Positions 8,014-15,377 of a stretch of DNA of 64,000 bases are shown here, in pieces; position 1 is the stretch's first letter; the number at the start of each line of letters is the position of its first letter. The stretch comes from JANMES01 sp038329865 (GTDB lineage: Bacteria; Planctomycetota; Phycisphaerae; Tepidisphaerales; Tepidisphaeraceae): positions 5,029-69,028 of the forward strand of contig JBBQNK010000024.1 in assembly GCA_038329865.1 (NCBI GenBank). Direction: 5' to 3'. The translations under genes and the position numbers were made by a program. The notes under the pieces were generated by a model, which ran no database searches, was not told the DNA's origin, and saw only the letters and a program-made list of their open reading frames with translations.

Positions 8014-9048
8014 TCACAGCAGTTTCTCACCCTTCCCGCGCGGAACGAGCGTCAAAATCTTCTGAATGATCTGCTCAACGGTAATGCCTTCCGCTTCCGC
8101 GTTGAAGTTCGCGATGATGCGGTGACGCAACACCGGGGCAGCGACGGCTTCGATGTCTTCGACGGTCACGAACAATCGTCCGCGCATCAGCGCCAGCGCC
8201 TTGCCGGCCAGCACGAGGTATTGCCCCGCCCGCGGGCCTGCGCCCCAGCTGAGCCAGTGGCGGACGAAATCGCTCGCGCCGGGTTCGTTCGGTCGCGTGG
8301 CGCGGACGATATCCAGCGCGTAGTGATACACATGATCCCCCACCGGCACGCGGCGGACGATGTCCTGCAATTCAACGATCTTTCTTGCGTCGATGATCTT
8401 CTGAACCTTCGGCATCGCGCTGCCGGTGGTTCGTTTGAGGACCTCGAGCTCTTCGTCGCGGGCCGGGTAGTTGACCATCGTCATGAACATGAACCGGTCG
8501 AGCTGCGCCTCGGGCAGCGGGTACGTGCCCTCCTGCTCGATCGGGTTTTGCGTGGCCAGCACGAAGAACGGCGTCGGCAGATCGAACGTGCGATTGCCGA
8601 CGGTCGTCTGGCGCTCCTGCATCGCCTGGAGCAGCGCCGACTGAGTCTTGGGCGGTGTGCGGTTGATTTCATCGGCCAGCAGCATGTTGGCGAAGATGGG
8701 GCCGCGCTGGAACTCAAATTTGCGCCGGCCGCTGTCGGGGTCTTCCTGTAAAATGTCCGTGCCGGTGATGTCGCTCGGCATTAAATCGGGCGTGAATTGA
8801 ATGCGCTGGAATGAAAGATCCATCGCCCCCGCCAACGTGCTGATCAACAGCGTTTTCGCCAACCCGGGCACGCCCTGCATGAGACAGTGGCCGCGCGCGA
8901 AGATCGCGATGAGCAATTCCTCAATCACGCCTGTTTGGCCGACGATGACTTTGCCGAGTTCATTTTGCAATTGGTGATACGTCTCGGCGAGATACCGAGC
9001 GGCGGTGACGTCGGCGTGGGAGGCGAGGGATTCGGTGGAGATGGACAT
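8014..9048 (-). CDS. MoxR-family AAA+ ATPase
   Basis: 344 aa. Walker A GVPGLAKT (about 59-66), Walker B LLADEINR (about 123-130), followed by the MoxR signature PKTQSALLQAMQERQ and sensor-1 region FVLATQNPIEQEGTYPL. The length and C-terminal lid domain fit MoxR. This ATPase is the presumed chaperone-like motor for the DUF58 and VWA proteins encoded downstream, although an esterase and a pseudokinase gene intervene. An inverted repeat sits immediately upstream of its start. Confidence 0.94.
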   Translation of the reverse strand: MSISTESLASHADVTAARYLAETYHQLQNELGKVIVGQTGVIEELLIAIFARGHCLMQGVPGLAKTLLISTLAGAMDLSFQRIQFTPDLMPSDITGTDILQEDPDSGRRKFEFQRGPIFANMLLADEINRTPPKTQSALLQAMQERQTTVGNRTFDLPTPFFVLATQNPIEQEGTYPLPEAQLDRFMFMTMVNYPARDEELEVLKRTTGSAMPKVQKIIDARKIVELQDIVRRVPVGDHVYHYALDIVRATRPNEPGASDFVRHWLSWGAGPRAGQYLVLAGKALALMRGRLFVTVEDIEAVAAPVLRHRIIANFNAEAEGITVEQIIQKILTLVPRGKGEKLL

Positions 9049-9055
9049 AGTTTTT

Positions 9056-9133
9056 ACTGGTGATTGATGAGTGGTGATTGACGGAAGTCAGCGGTGCGGC
9101 CCGCCGTCAATCACCACTCATCACGTTTCACTT
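9056..9133. repeat. Inverted repeat, GTGATTGATGA type (copy 1)
   Basis: Perfect 20-base arms TGATGAGTGGTGATTGACGG (9065-9084) and its complement (9104-9123), with flanking partial units GGTGATTGATGA and CACGTTTCAC. It fills the gap between the MoxR start and the next stop. The same sequence recurs at 25930-25993. Confidence 0.9.
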
Positions 9134-9142
9134 CACCATTCC

Positions 9143-10111
9143 TCATGGCTTAAGAACGCGCAACCCCGTCACGACCACAGCTTCGCTCTTTTCGCCGCCG
9201 GTTCGGATCAATCTAATCCCGACGTACCGCGGCTGCGTCGGCGAGAGTTGGTTTGGACCGGCCCAGAGGCGCTGCTTGCCGCCGTTCATGTCAATCATCG
9301 CCAAGTCGCGGTTGAAGATGATGCGAACGGTTCGCTCCTTGGTGTTGGCCGAGCGTTCGACCTGCCCTTCTGAGAGGCCGCTGGGAAGAAAGACCTGTGC
9401 GATCGGTCCTTTGCTCTGCCAAACAAGCTCGTGGCTGCTGCTGCCGCGATCGGTGGAGAAATCGGGCTTGTCGGTGACGAAGAGTTGCAGGGTGAGATCT
9501 TCTACCGGGCGATTGACGCGTACGTTCGCCTCGATGGCGATCGGCTGATCGGCCGAGATCGGCGAAGTCCAGTAGACGCCGCCACCGAGCGTCGCCTTAG
9601 TGCCGGGAATGCTCGCGCGAAGCCCGTGAGCGGTGTCGAGCGGCAACGATCCGATGGGCGACCATTCCGCAGGGAGCGGGCCGTCGAATTTCAGCGTCTG
9701 GAGCGGCGTGGCGAACATCGTGCTGGTTAGCTGTTCGAGTCCTGGCGACGGCTTTTCTGTCCCGGGGATCAGCAGGTAAGCGATCAGCCCGAGCACGACG
9801 ACGATCGCCACCGCCGAAAGCGCCGCCACCCACGTCGTCGTCGGCAACCCGCTGCCGGTGGACTCGGCCTGTTCGTCGATCCGCGTAAACAGCTTTCGAG
9901 TAAAGCCGGCGCCGGCCCTCACGGTGCGGTACTCGCGGCCGCTCTCCAGATTGTCGCGGGCGGTGATGAGCGCGTCGTACTCGCTCCCTTCCGCGCCGCG
10001 CGCCCGAATCTGCGCGACGGCTTGGCTCCACTGCGGACTCCCCGGGCCGGCGCGCAGCGCGTCGGTCAGGAGCGTGAAGAGTGGGTCGGATTCGATGGCG
10101 GTGTCTGGCAT
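9143..10111 (-). CDS. Single-pass membrane protein, possible anti-sigma factor
   Basis: 322 aa from the ATG at 10111 (MPDTAIESD). An in-frame ATG at 10126 lies closer to the repeat. The layout is a ~90-residue acidic cytoplasmic N-terminus (LTDALRAGPGSPQWSQAV...), one transmembrane helix (TTWVAALSAVAIVVVLGLIA) and a ~200-residue periplasmic domain with beta-rich sequence. This is the layout of an ECF anti-sigma factor and the gene directly follows the ECF sigma gene. No zinc-binding HxxxCxxC motif is present, so the anti-sigma assignment is inference from context and topology. Confidence 0.6.
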   Translation of the reverse strand: MPDTAIESDPLFTLLTDALRAGPGSPQWSQAVAQIRARGAEGSEYDALITARDNLESGREYRTVRAGAGFTRKLFTRIDEQAESTGSGLPTTTWVAALSAVAIVVVLGLIAYLLIPGTEKPSPGLEQLTSTMFATPLQTLKFDGPLPAEWSPIGSLPLDTAHGLRASIPGTKATLGGGVYWTSPISADQPIAIEANVRVNRPVEDLTLQLFVTDKPDFSTDRGSSSHELVWQSKGPIAQVFLPSGLSEGQVERSANTKERTVRIIFNRDLAMIDMNGGKQRLWAGPNQLSPTQPRYVGIRLIRTGGEKSEAVVVTGLRVLKP

Positions 10112-10118
10112 GGGGTTT

Positions 10119-10265
10119 AGAACCACGGAGGCTCGGAGGCACGGAGGCGCCCGCGACGCTCGAATGCACTCCGCCCGTCCAAAACAGAAAGGAAAAAATA
10201 TTGATGATTAATCGGCGCAGGATGTCGAATGCCCCTCCGTGTCTCCGTGCCTCCGTGGTTAATTT
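10119..10265. repeat. Hyphenated inverted repeat, ACGGAGGC-unit type
   Basis: AACCACGGAGGCTCGGAGGC ACGGAGGC-type units at the left face the complement CTCCGTGTCTCCGTGCCTCC GTGGTTAA at the right. The spacer here is longer (about 80 bases) than in the other elements. It occupies the whole gap between the sigma factor gene and the following membrane-protein gene. Confidence 0.87.
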
Positions 10266-10268
10266 TCT

Positions 10269-10982
10269 TCATGATTCCGAACTCCCCAGCATTTTCCCCA
10301 GCCGCTTGAGTCCATGGAACATTCGCGATCGCAGCGTCACCGCTTTGGTTCCGGTGATCGATTCCATTTCTGCGTAGCTCATGTCCTGAAAAACGCCGAG
10401 CACGATCACTTCCTTCTGATCACTCGGCAGGTCGTCCAGCGCCTTGAGCATGCGGGCGATTTCTTCGCGCTTCTCCAAGTCGTCGGTCGCGCGGGCGGCC
10501 ACCTCATAGGGGTTGCCGCTCATGTCTATACCGTCGAGATGCAGTTCCGTGACATTCCGCACCGGCGATCGCTTTTTTCGCCGGGCGTTGTTGATGGCTA
10601 AATTTCGGCCGATCGTGAAAAGCCAGGTGCTGAACTTCTGCGGGTACCGGTACGTGGCGGCGAAGCGGAAGGCGCGGAGGAAGACCTCCTGGCCGATCGA
10701 TTCGACGTCTTCAACATTTCCGAGCATGCGGTAGAGATAGGAAAGGACCGAGCCGCAGTATCTTTCGTAGAGGAGTGCGTAAGCCTGCTTGTCGCCCTGC
10801 TGGGTCCGGCGCATCAGGTCTTCATCCGTGCTGCGGCCCAGGGCGACGGGAGTGAAATCCGCCTGTTCATGCGGATCGGCTGCATCTTTCGCACCAGCGA
10901 CGACTTGCGCACCGTTGGACGGCGCGCCGGCCGGCTTGGCGGGCGGATTGGGGCGGGCGGGCTTTTCCGGACTTCGAGGCAT
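10269..10982 (-). CDS. RNA polymerase ECF sigma factor
   Basis: 237 aa. After an unusual ~45-residue Pro/Ala-rich N-terminus come sigma region 2 (DEDLMRRTQQGDKQAYALLY, then SYLYRMLGNVEDVESIGQEV and FSTWLFTIGRNLAINNARRK) and region 4 (LPSDQKEVIVLGVFQDMSYA, EMESITGTKAVTLRSRMFHG). No region 3 is present, as expected for ECF factors. It directs RNA polymerase to a stress or envelope regulon. The next gene downstream is a likely membrane partner. No autoregulatory promoter was identified. Confidence 0.93.
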   Translation of the reverse strand: MPRSPEKPARPNPPAKPAGAPSNGAQVVAGAKDAADPHEQADFTPVALGRSTDEDLMRRTQQGDKQAYALLYERYCGSVLSYLYRMLGNVEDVESIGQEVFLRAFRFAATYRYPQKFSTWLFTIGRNLAINNARRKKRSPVRNVTELHLDGIDMSGNPYEVAARATDDLEKREEIARMLKALDDLPSDQKEVIVLGVFQDMSYAEMESITGTKAVTLRSRMFHGLKRLGKMLGSSES

Positions 10983-11019
10983 CAGTTTTCACTGGCATGG
11001 AATTTCACTCGCAAACCCA

Positions 11020-11037
11020 TGCCGGCTGAAGCCGGCA
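11020..11037. repeat. REP-like palindrome TGCCGGCTGAAGCCGGCA
   Basis: A perfect palindrome-like hairpin (TGCCGGCT/AGCCGGCA around GA) in the gap between the sigma factor start and rnpB. The same core CCGGCTGAAGCCGG appears within the glycerate kinase gene at 55597-55610. Confidence 0.75.
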
Positions 11038-11065
11038 CGCCGCTGTAACGAGCGTATCAGGCCCG

Positions 11066-11101
11066 GCGGCATTTTCCAGCCAAGATGGTATAATCCTTTG
11101 T
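11066..11101 (+). promoter_or_regulatory. Promoter of rnpB
   Basis: A perfect -10 hexamer TATAAT at 11089-11094 lies six bases upstream of the base that opens RNase P helix P1 (11101). A weak -35 candidate lies around 11066-11073. Confidence 0.7.
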
Positions 11102-11274
11102 TCGCGGCAGCAGTGGCGATCGCGCCCCGAGGGAAACCAAGGGGTGAGGAAAGTCCGAACTGCCGGAGGCGAAAGCCTCCGATGGGCAGAGTGCTGGTTA
11201 ACGACCAGGCGGCGAAGCGACGCGAAAGCAAAGCGAAGCCGACGGAAAGTGCATCAGAAAAGAAACCGCCCGGG

Positions 11275-11350
11275 GGAAATGCAGAAGTCAGAATGCTGAA
11301 TGCAGAATTGAATTCACTTCTGCATTCTGACTTCTGCATTCTGCATTTCC
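11275..11350. repeat. Repeat hairpin inserted in rnpB helix P12
   Basis: GAAATGCAGAAGTCAGAATG... on the left and its unit-shuffled complement ...CTTCTGCATTCTGCATTTC on the right are made of TGCAGAA/GTCAGAA units, like the intergenic elements of this window. It lies between the conserved AAACCGCC and GGGTAAGGGTGAAA blocks, where class A RNAs carry P12. Confidence 0.88.
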
Positions 11351-11551
11351 TCCGGGTAAGGGTGAAATGGTGCGGTAAGAGCGCACCGCGTCGGTGGTGA
11401 CATCGACGGCAAGGCAAACCCCACTCGCAGCAAGACCAAATATGCGGAGAGTCGCGCCCACGACGCAATATTCGCTCGCAAGAGCGAATCTATCCGCGGG
11501 TAGGTTGCTTGAGGTCGCGAATAATCGCGATCCCAGAGAAATGGTCGCCTG

Positions 11552-11613
11552 TCCTGAGCGAGCGTAGCGAGCCGAATGGCCCGAACCCTTCGACCCGCTT
11601 CGCTCGCTCAGGA
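11552..11613. repeat. Repeat hairpin inserted in rnpB at the P19 position
   Basis: TCCTGAGCGAGCGTAGCGAG at the left and CTTCGCTCGCTCAGGA at the right form a long stem just before ACAGAACTCGGCTTAC. It is a different repeat type from the P12 insertion. Confidence 0.86.
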
Positions 11614-11654
11614 TAAACAGAACTCGGCTTACACGCTGCCGCGAAAAACACGAT

Positions 11655-11697
11655 CGGCGACGGTTCCAATCAAGGGGCCGTCGCCGTATCTATTTTA
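11655..11697 (+). terminator. Rho-independent terminator of rnpB
   Basis: CGGCGACGG (11655-11663) and CCGTCGCCG (11678-11686) form a 9-bp stem followed by a T-rich run TATCTATTTTAT, directly after helix P1 of rnpB closes. Confidence 0.8.
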
Positions 11698-11720
11698 TAA
11701 TTTGAAATTAAACCGGCCGC

Positions 11721-11734
11721 CCCGCTTCAGCGGG
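11721..11734. repeat. REP-like unit CCCGCTTCAGCGGG
   Basis: A short palindrome between the rnpB terminator and the stop of the YjfB-like gene. The identical 14-mer occurs at 44331-44344. It may also serve as the 3' hairpin of the YjfB-like transcript. Confidence 0.7.
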
Positions 11735-11743
11735 TCGAAGCGA

Positions 11744-11959
11744 TCAGCCGAACGTATCGATCTGCCCGCCCAGCCCCGTTGCTGCCGCGACCAGTGCATC
11801 GCCAGAAGATTGAATCGCGTTCCCCGCCGCCTCGATCATCGCAACTGCCGCGGCGCCGTTTTGGCGTTGCGCGTCGAGCATCTTTTTCGCCACGGCAATC
11901 TGCACGCTGCCGACCAGGCTCGCATGCTGCATGTTGGTGATGCTTGAGGTAAGATCCAT
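11744..11959 (-). CDS. YjfB-family putative motility protein
   Basis: 71 aa. The sequence runs MDLTSSITNMQHASLVGSVQ then IAVAKKMLDAQRQNGAAAVA MIEAAG, matching the pattern of the small YjfB family (helical, with S-x-x-Q-VQ-x-A-x-x-KK-x-LDxQ and an alanine-rich second helix). The family is associated with motility genes but has no defined biochemical activity. It is transcribed toward rnpB and away from lexA, sharing the 240-base divergent region with lexA. A slightly longer frame in another register at 11727-11969 is a shadow. Confidence 0.7.
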   Translation of the reverse strand: MDLTSSITNMQHASLVGSVQIAVAKKMLDAQRQNGAAAVAMIEAAGNAIQSSGDALVAAATGLGGQIDTFG

Positions 11960-12052
11960 TCTCCATCACTATCGGCCGATCAGCGGGCGAAGCTTCGATT
12001 TCGCCGTTTTCGCCCGATAAAACATCGGCCGAACGAATTTTCTATTTTACTC

Positions 12053-12081
12053 CTTGACGTTACCGCATGGTTAGGGTAATG
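12053..12081 (+). promoter_or_regulatory. Sigma70-type promoter of lexA
   Basis: TTGACG at 12053-12058, a spacer of exactly 17 bases, then TAATGT at 12076-12081. It is the only good match upstream of lexA and predicts a ~110-base leader. No convincing SOS box of a known class overlaps it by eye. Confidence 0.7.
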
Positions 12082-12108
12082 TTCCTTTTAACAACATCCA
12101 AACGGTCC

Positions 12109-12142
12109 GTGCCGGGTTGTAGTTCAGGGGTGGCAACCCGGC
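12109..12142 (+). promoter_or_regulatory. Hairpin in the lexA leader
   Basis: TGCCGGGTTG (12109-12118) pairs perfectly with CAACCCGGCA (12133-12142) over a 14-base loop, inside the predicted 5' leader and 55 bases before the start codon. It could be a control element or simply another REP-like palindrome. Confidence 0.5.
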
Positions 12143-12197
12143 ATTTCTCCAGTACTTGGCTGGTCGGATTGAATGGAACGATTGAAAGGAACCGTCT

Positions 12198-12809
12198 ATG
12201 AATCTCACGCCACGCCAGTTGGATGTGGTCGTCGCCATCCGCAATTACCGCCATATTAATGGCTACGCTCCGACCATGCAGGAACTCGCCGACCAGCTCG
12301 GCACGAGCAAGGTCACGATTTTCGAGCACATCGGCGCTCTGGAAAAGAAGCGCGTCATCCGTCGCGATAAGCACAAGGCCCGCTCGCTGGAAATTATCTC
12401 CGAGGAGTTGCTGCCGGACGAAAATCGCAGCACCAAGCTGCCGCTGCTCGGCAACATCGCTGCCGGCTCGCCGATTGAAGCCGTGGAAAACCGCGAGGAG
12501 CTCGACCTGGAAAAACTCTTCTCCTCCCGCCAGGGCGTGTACGTCCTGCGCGTGCGCGGCGAGAGCATGATCGACGACCATCTTTGCGACGGCGACTACG
12601 TGGTGATCGAACGCCGCGAGACCGCCAAGAACGGCGAGCAAGTCGTCGCCCTTCTCGATTCCGGCGAAGCGACGCTCAAGCGCTTCTACAAGGAAGGCAG
12701 CAAGATCCGCCTTCAGCCGGCCAATCGCTCAATGGAGCCTCGCGTGGTTTCGGCCGATCAGTGCAAGGTTCAGGGCGTGGTGATCGGCGTGCTGCGAAGC
12801 TACAACTGA
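12198..12809 (+). CDS. lexA: LexA repressor/protease
   Basis: 203 aa SOS repressor. N-terminal winged helix (LTPRQLDVVVAIRNYRHING, then APTMQELADQLGTSKVTIFE), a linker with the self-cleavage Ala-Gly pair (about 89-90, NIAAGSP), then the S24 peptidase domain with Ser about 123 (GESMID) and Lys about 161 (GEATLKRF). The ATG at 12198 has AAGGA eight bases upstream. The recognition helix (TSKVTIFEHI) differs from the E. coli type, so a different operator is expected. Followed by its own terminator. Confidence 0.97.
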   Translation: MNLTPRQLDVVVAIRNYRHINGYAPTMQELADQLGTSKVTIFEHIGALEKKRVIRRDKHKARSLEIISEELLPDENRSTKLPLLGNIAAGSPIEAVENREELDLEKLFSSRQGVYVLRVRGESMIDDHLCDGDYVVIERRETAKNGEQVVALLDSGEATLKRFYKEGSKIRLQPANRSMEPRVVSADQCKVQGVVIGVLRSYN

Positions 12810-12833
12810 TCGACAAAGTCGGCGCTATAAAAT

Positions 12834-12906
12834 AAGCCGGCGTGCCTGATTCATTGGGGCTTTGGTTGAATCCATGCCTCCTGAATCGAGCACGCCGGCT
12901 TTTTTC
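12834..12906 (+). terminator. Terminator downstream of lexA with a long loop
   Basis: AAGCCGGCGTGC (12834-12845) pairs perfectly with GCACGCCGGCTT (from about 12890), followed by TTTTT. The loop is unusually long (~44 bases). On the minus strand it lies downstream of nothing obvious, since the converging DUF4159 gene ends at 12974. Confidence 0.8.
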
Positions 12907-12973
12907 GTACCACGAAGAACGGGCTGAACTCGAAAAACCGCTCGCGGTCAGCCGTGCAAGCTTCTTCGCGGAA

Positions 12974-15340
12974 TTACTTCGTTGATGTGGCGGGCTTGGT
13001 GGCCGCATCGGGCTTCGTCGCGGGCTTGGATGCCGGCGGCGGCGTTCCAACAACCTTCGGCGGAACGGTCGCGACGGGCTTGCCTGCGTTGCCGGCGAAC
13101 AGCACGATGTCACGCATCAAATTCGTCGCCGACTCAGGGGAATAACCTGTGATCCCGTCGATCGATTCGCCGACCAATCCGCCGCTCAAATCTTCGCGAC
13201 TGAAAATCACCGCCAGGCGATTATCAATCGTAATCCCGCGCAACAGCGGCGTGGTCTGGCCGCGCGGCACTTTGCCGCGGGCGAACGACCGGAATGAAAC
13301 GTCTCCGATCGGTGATCCATTGGCACTGAACAACGCGTGAGTCACCGGAAGTGCATCAGACAGTTGCGAGGCATCCTTGCCGAAGATGGTGTTGAGGGCC
13401 TCCTCGGCACTGGCGGAGAAATCGGAATCGCCGCCCGCCGCGTCGATCACGAGTGTGCCGCCGGCTGTTACAAAATCCTTCAGGACTTTTTCCTGTTCCT
13501 TGTTCAACTTCAGCTTACCGGTGCCGGTGAGGTGCGCGATCTTGTAACCTTCGAGCGCTTTGTCGGTCGGCTTGACCAGGTCGGCCTGCACATCAGTCCC
13601 GTTATCATTGTGTAACACCGCACCGAGTCGCTTCCACCCACCCGGCTCGGGATCGGAATTGTCGCCGATGTCGAGGCGCGCGACCTTGATCGTTTTAGAG
13701 ACGCTGGCGGAATTTTTATTCACGATATATGTCGAACCCTTGAACCGAAGGTCCTTCCCTTCGACGGCGTAGAGGAAGATGTCGCTCATCAACTGGAACT
13801 GGTCTTCCTTGGCCTTGTCGTCCTGGAGCTGCCACGCCTTGCCGGGATCGCCCGAAGGGATCAGCAGCATCAGCTCGCGCACGCCATTGGTAAGGCCGAG
13901 GACATCGGGCTTGTTCTTCCAGTTCTTCGCAAGGAACTGCTGGCGGGTGTAAATCGGATGCGTCGGCTGGAGGACCTTGAACTCGCCGGCGTTCTTGAAC
14001 AGCTTAAGACCCAACGCTTTGAAGCTCTTGGTGAAATTCGGATCCGCACAGTCGGCGTGCCCGAGAATCAGGCCACCTTCTTCAACAAACTGCTTAAGCT
14101 TGGCTTCTTCCGCAGGTGTGAAATTCAATGCCTCATTGCCGGCGATGTAGAGGATTTGCGAATCATGAAAATCGTTGACTTCGACGCCGAGGTTGACGAT
14201 CTGCCAGTTGAGATCGCGTTCCATCTGCTTGGCGACGTACTTGACGGCGTTGGCGGCGTCGCGTGGGCGCTGGTTCCAATGCGCTTCCTTGCCGTTGATG
14301 GAGTATTCGAGCTTGTTCATCACGACCGGCGCACGGCCGCGTGAGAGGAACAGAATGCCGAAGCACGTCGCCGGCACGGGTCCGCCGAATCCGCCCCAGC
14401 TGCCTTCAGCGCTCTGGGTGGCGACAAAGAAGTCGGAGCCGGTCTTGAACCAATCGAGCGTGCCGAAATACTTGTATCCGCTAGCCACGCCGATTCGCTC
14501 GATACCGTACAGGCCATACGAATTAACATGATGGGCTTTCAGTTCGGTCTCGAGATTTTTCTGCATCCACTTCATGCCCTTGTCGATCGGAATGTTGCTG
14601 ATGTTGCCGGTGCACTTAATTCCGTCCATCGATCGCAGGTAATCCTGCGTGATGAAGAGCGTGGCGATACCGGCCGCGGTCATGGCGACAGACGAGCCTT
14701 TGACATTGCCTTTCATGTACGACCAGCCGCCGTCAAACTCCTGGTTTTTCTTCCATGCGTCTTCGACGGCTTCCCAATACGCATCTGGAACTTCCAGACC
14801 CGCGCGCTCAAGGCCCCACATCCCCAGCACGCCGTACTGGCTGCAGCTATGGTCGTAAGTTGTCTGGTCGGTGGTCACGTAGTGATACAGACCGCGGAAT
14901 ACCTGTGGATTGTTGGCTTTACGCGCGCACTCAAGAAGCAGCACTGCATCCTTTTTAATTGCGTCACGAACGGCCTGGTTCTTGTCGTGTTCGATCAGGT
15001 TCCAGACCTGTGCCCGAAGACCCAGCGCATAAACGCCTTTCGTGTCGTTCTTCAGCAGCCACTGGATGGCAGCATTGAGCTTGGGATTGGTTTGCCCCGT
15101 CTGGCCGGCAGCGAGCAGCGCGTAAACGGCGATGGCGGTCGGACCGGTTTCCTGGTTCGCCTTAACGCCGCCGGCCTCCCAGTTGTCGCCCTGCTGGGAA
15201 TTGTTGACGAACGCAACCGCCTTCTCCAGAGCTGTGTTCACCTGCTCCGGTGTGGCGGCCTTAGTAAGCGGTGCGGAAAGGCCCGATATCAGACCGACGC
15301 ACACTCCCCGTAACATCGCATTTCGCCATTTTTGCCGCAT
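12974..15340 (-). CDS. Secreted DUF4159 protein with alpha/alpha-toroid N-terminal domain
   Basis: 788 aa with a signal peptide (MLRGVCVGLISGLSAPLTKA; the start may be this ATG at 15316 rather than 15340). Residues ~30-370 resemble the terpene-cyclase/prenyltransferase-type toroid (repeated motifs such as TAIAVYALLAAGQ and GGWSYMKGN), without the DxDD-type catalytic motif. A DUF4159 domain follows (FHDSQILYIAGNEALNFTPA, EEAKLKQFVEEGGLILGHAD) and a second amidotransferase-like segment (LNKEQEKVLKDFVTAGGTLV). The C-terminus is a Pro/Ala/Thr/Lys-rich tail. Common in planctomycete envelopes; function unknown. Confidence 0.82.
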   Translation of the reverse strand: MRQKWRNAMLRGVCVGLISGLSAPLTKAATPEQVNTALEKAVAFVNNSQQGDNWEAGGVKANQETGPTAIAVYALLAAGQTGQTNPKLNAAIQWLLKNDTKGVYALGLRAQVWNLIEHDKNQAVRDAIKKDAVLLLECARKANNPQVFRGLYHYVTTDQTTYDHSCSQYGVLGMWGLERAGLEVPDAYWEAVEDAWKKNQEFDGGWSYMKGNVKGSSVAMTAAGIATLFITQDYLRSMDGIKCTGNISNIPIDKGMKWMQKNLETELKAHHVNSYGLYGIERIGVASGYKYFGTLDWFKTGSDFFVATQSAEGSWGGFGGPVPATCFGILFLSRGRAPVVMNKLEYSINGKEAHWNQRPRDAANAVKYVAKQMERDLNWQIVNLGVEVNDFHDSQILYIAGNEALNFTPAEEAKLKQFVEEGGLILGHADCADPNFTKSFKALGLKLFKNAGEFKVLQPTHPIYTRQQFLAKNWKNKPDVLGLTNGVRELMLLIPSGDPGKAWQLQDDKAKEDQFQLMSDIFLYAVEGKDLRFKGSTYIVNKNSASVSKTIKVARLDIGDNSDPEPGGWKRLGAVLHNDNGTDVQADLVKPTDKALEGYKIAHLTGTGKLKLNKEQEKVLKDFVTAGGTLVIDAAGGDSDFSASAEEALNTIFGKDASQLSDALPVTHALFSANGSPIGDVSFRSFARGKVPRGQTTPLLRGITIDNRLAVIFSREDLSGGLVGESIDGITGYSPESATNLMRDIVLFAGNAGKPVATVPPKVVGTPPPASKPATKPDAATKPATSTK

Positions 15341-15377
15341 GTCGTTAGATCTCCGTGTTCCACTGAGTCCAATCCCC

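Larger units (their letters stand above)
11100..11646 (+). ncRNA. rnpB: RNase P RNA, class A, enlarged by two repeat insertions
   Basis: Catalytic RNA of ribonuclease P, which matures tRNA 5' ends. P1 is formed by TTCGCGGCAGC (11101-11111) and GCTGCCGCGAA (11635-11645). Conserved cores are GAGGAAAGTCCG (about 11145-11156), AAACCGCC then GGGTAAGGGTGAAATGGTGC, GCGGTAAGAGCGCACCG, GTAGGTTGCTTGAGG and ACAGAACTCGGCTTAC near the 3' end. It is about 546 bases, against the usual 350-420. The excess is mainly a hairpin in the P12 position (11275-11350) and another between P18 and the 3' strand of P2, in the P19 position (11552-11613). All core elements are intact, so the RNA is presumably functional. 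Confidence 0.95.

Noticed and set aside
12060..12641. 193-aa ORF antisense to lexA
   Set aside because: LexA has all catalytic residues and a good promoter; the reverse frame has no recognisable feature.
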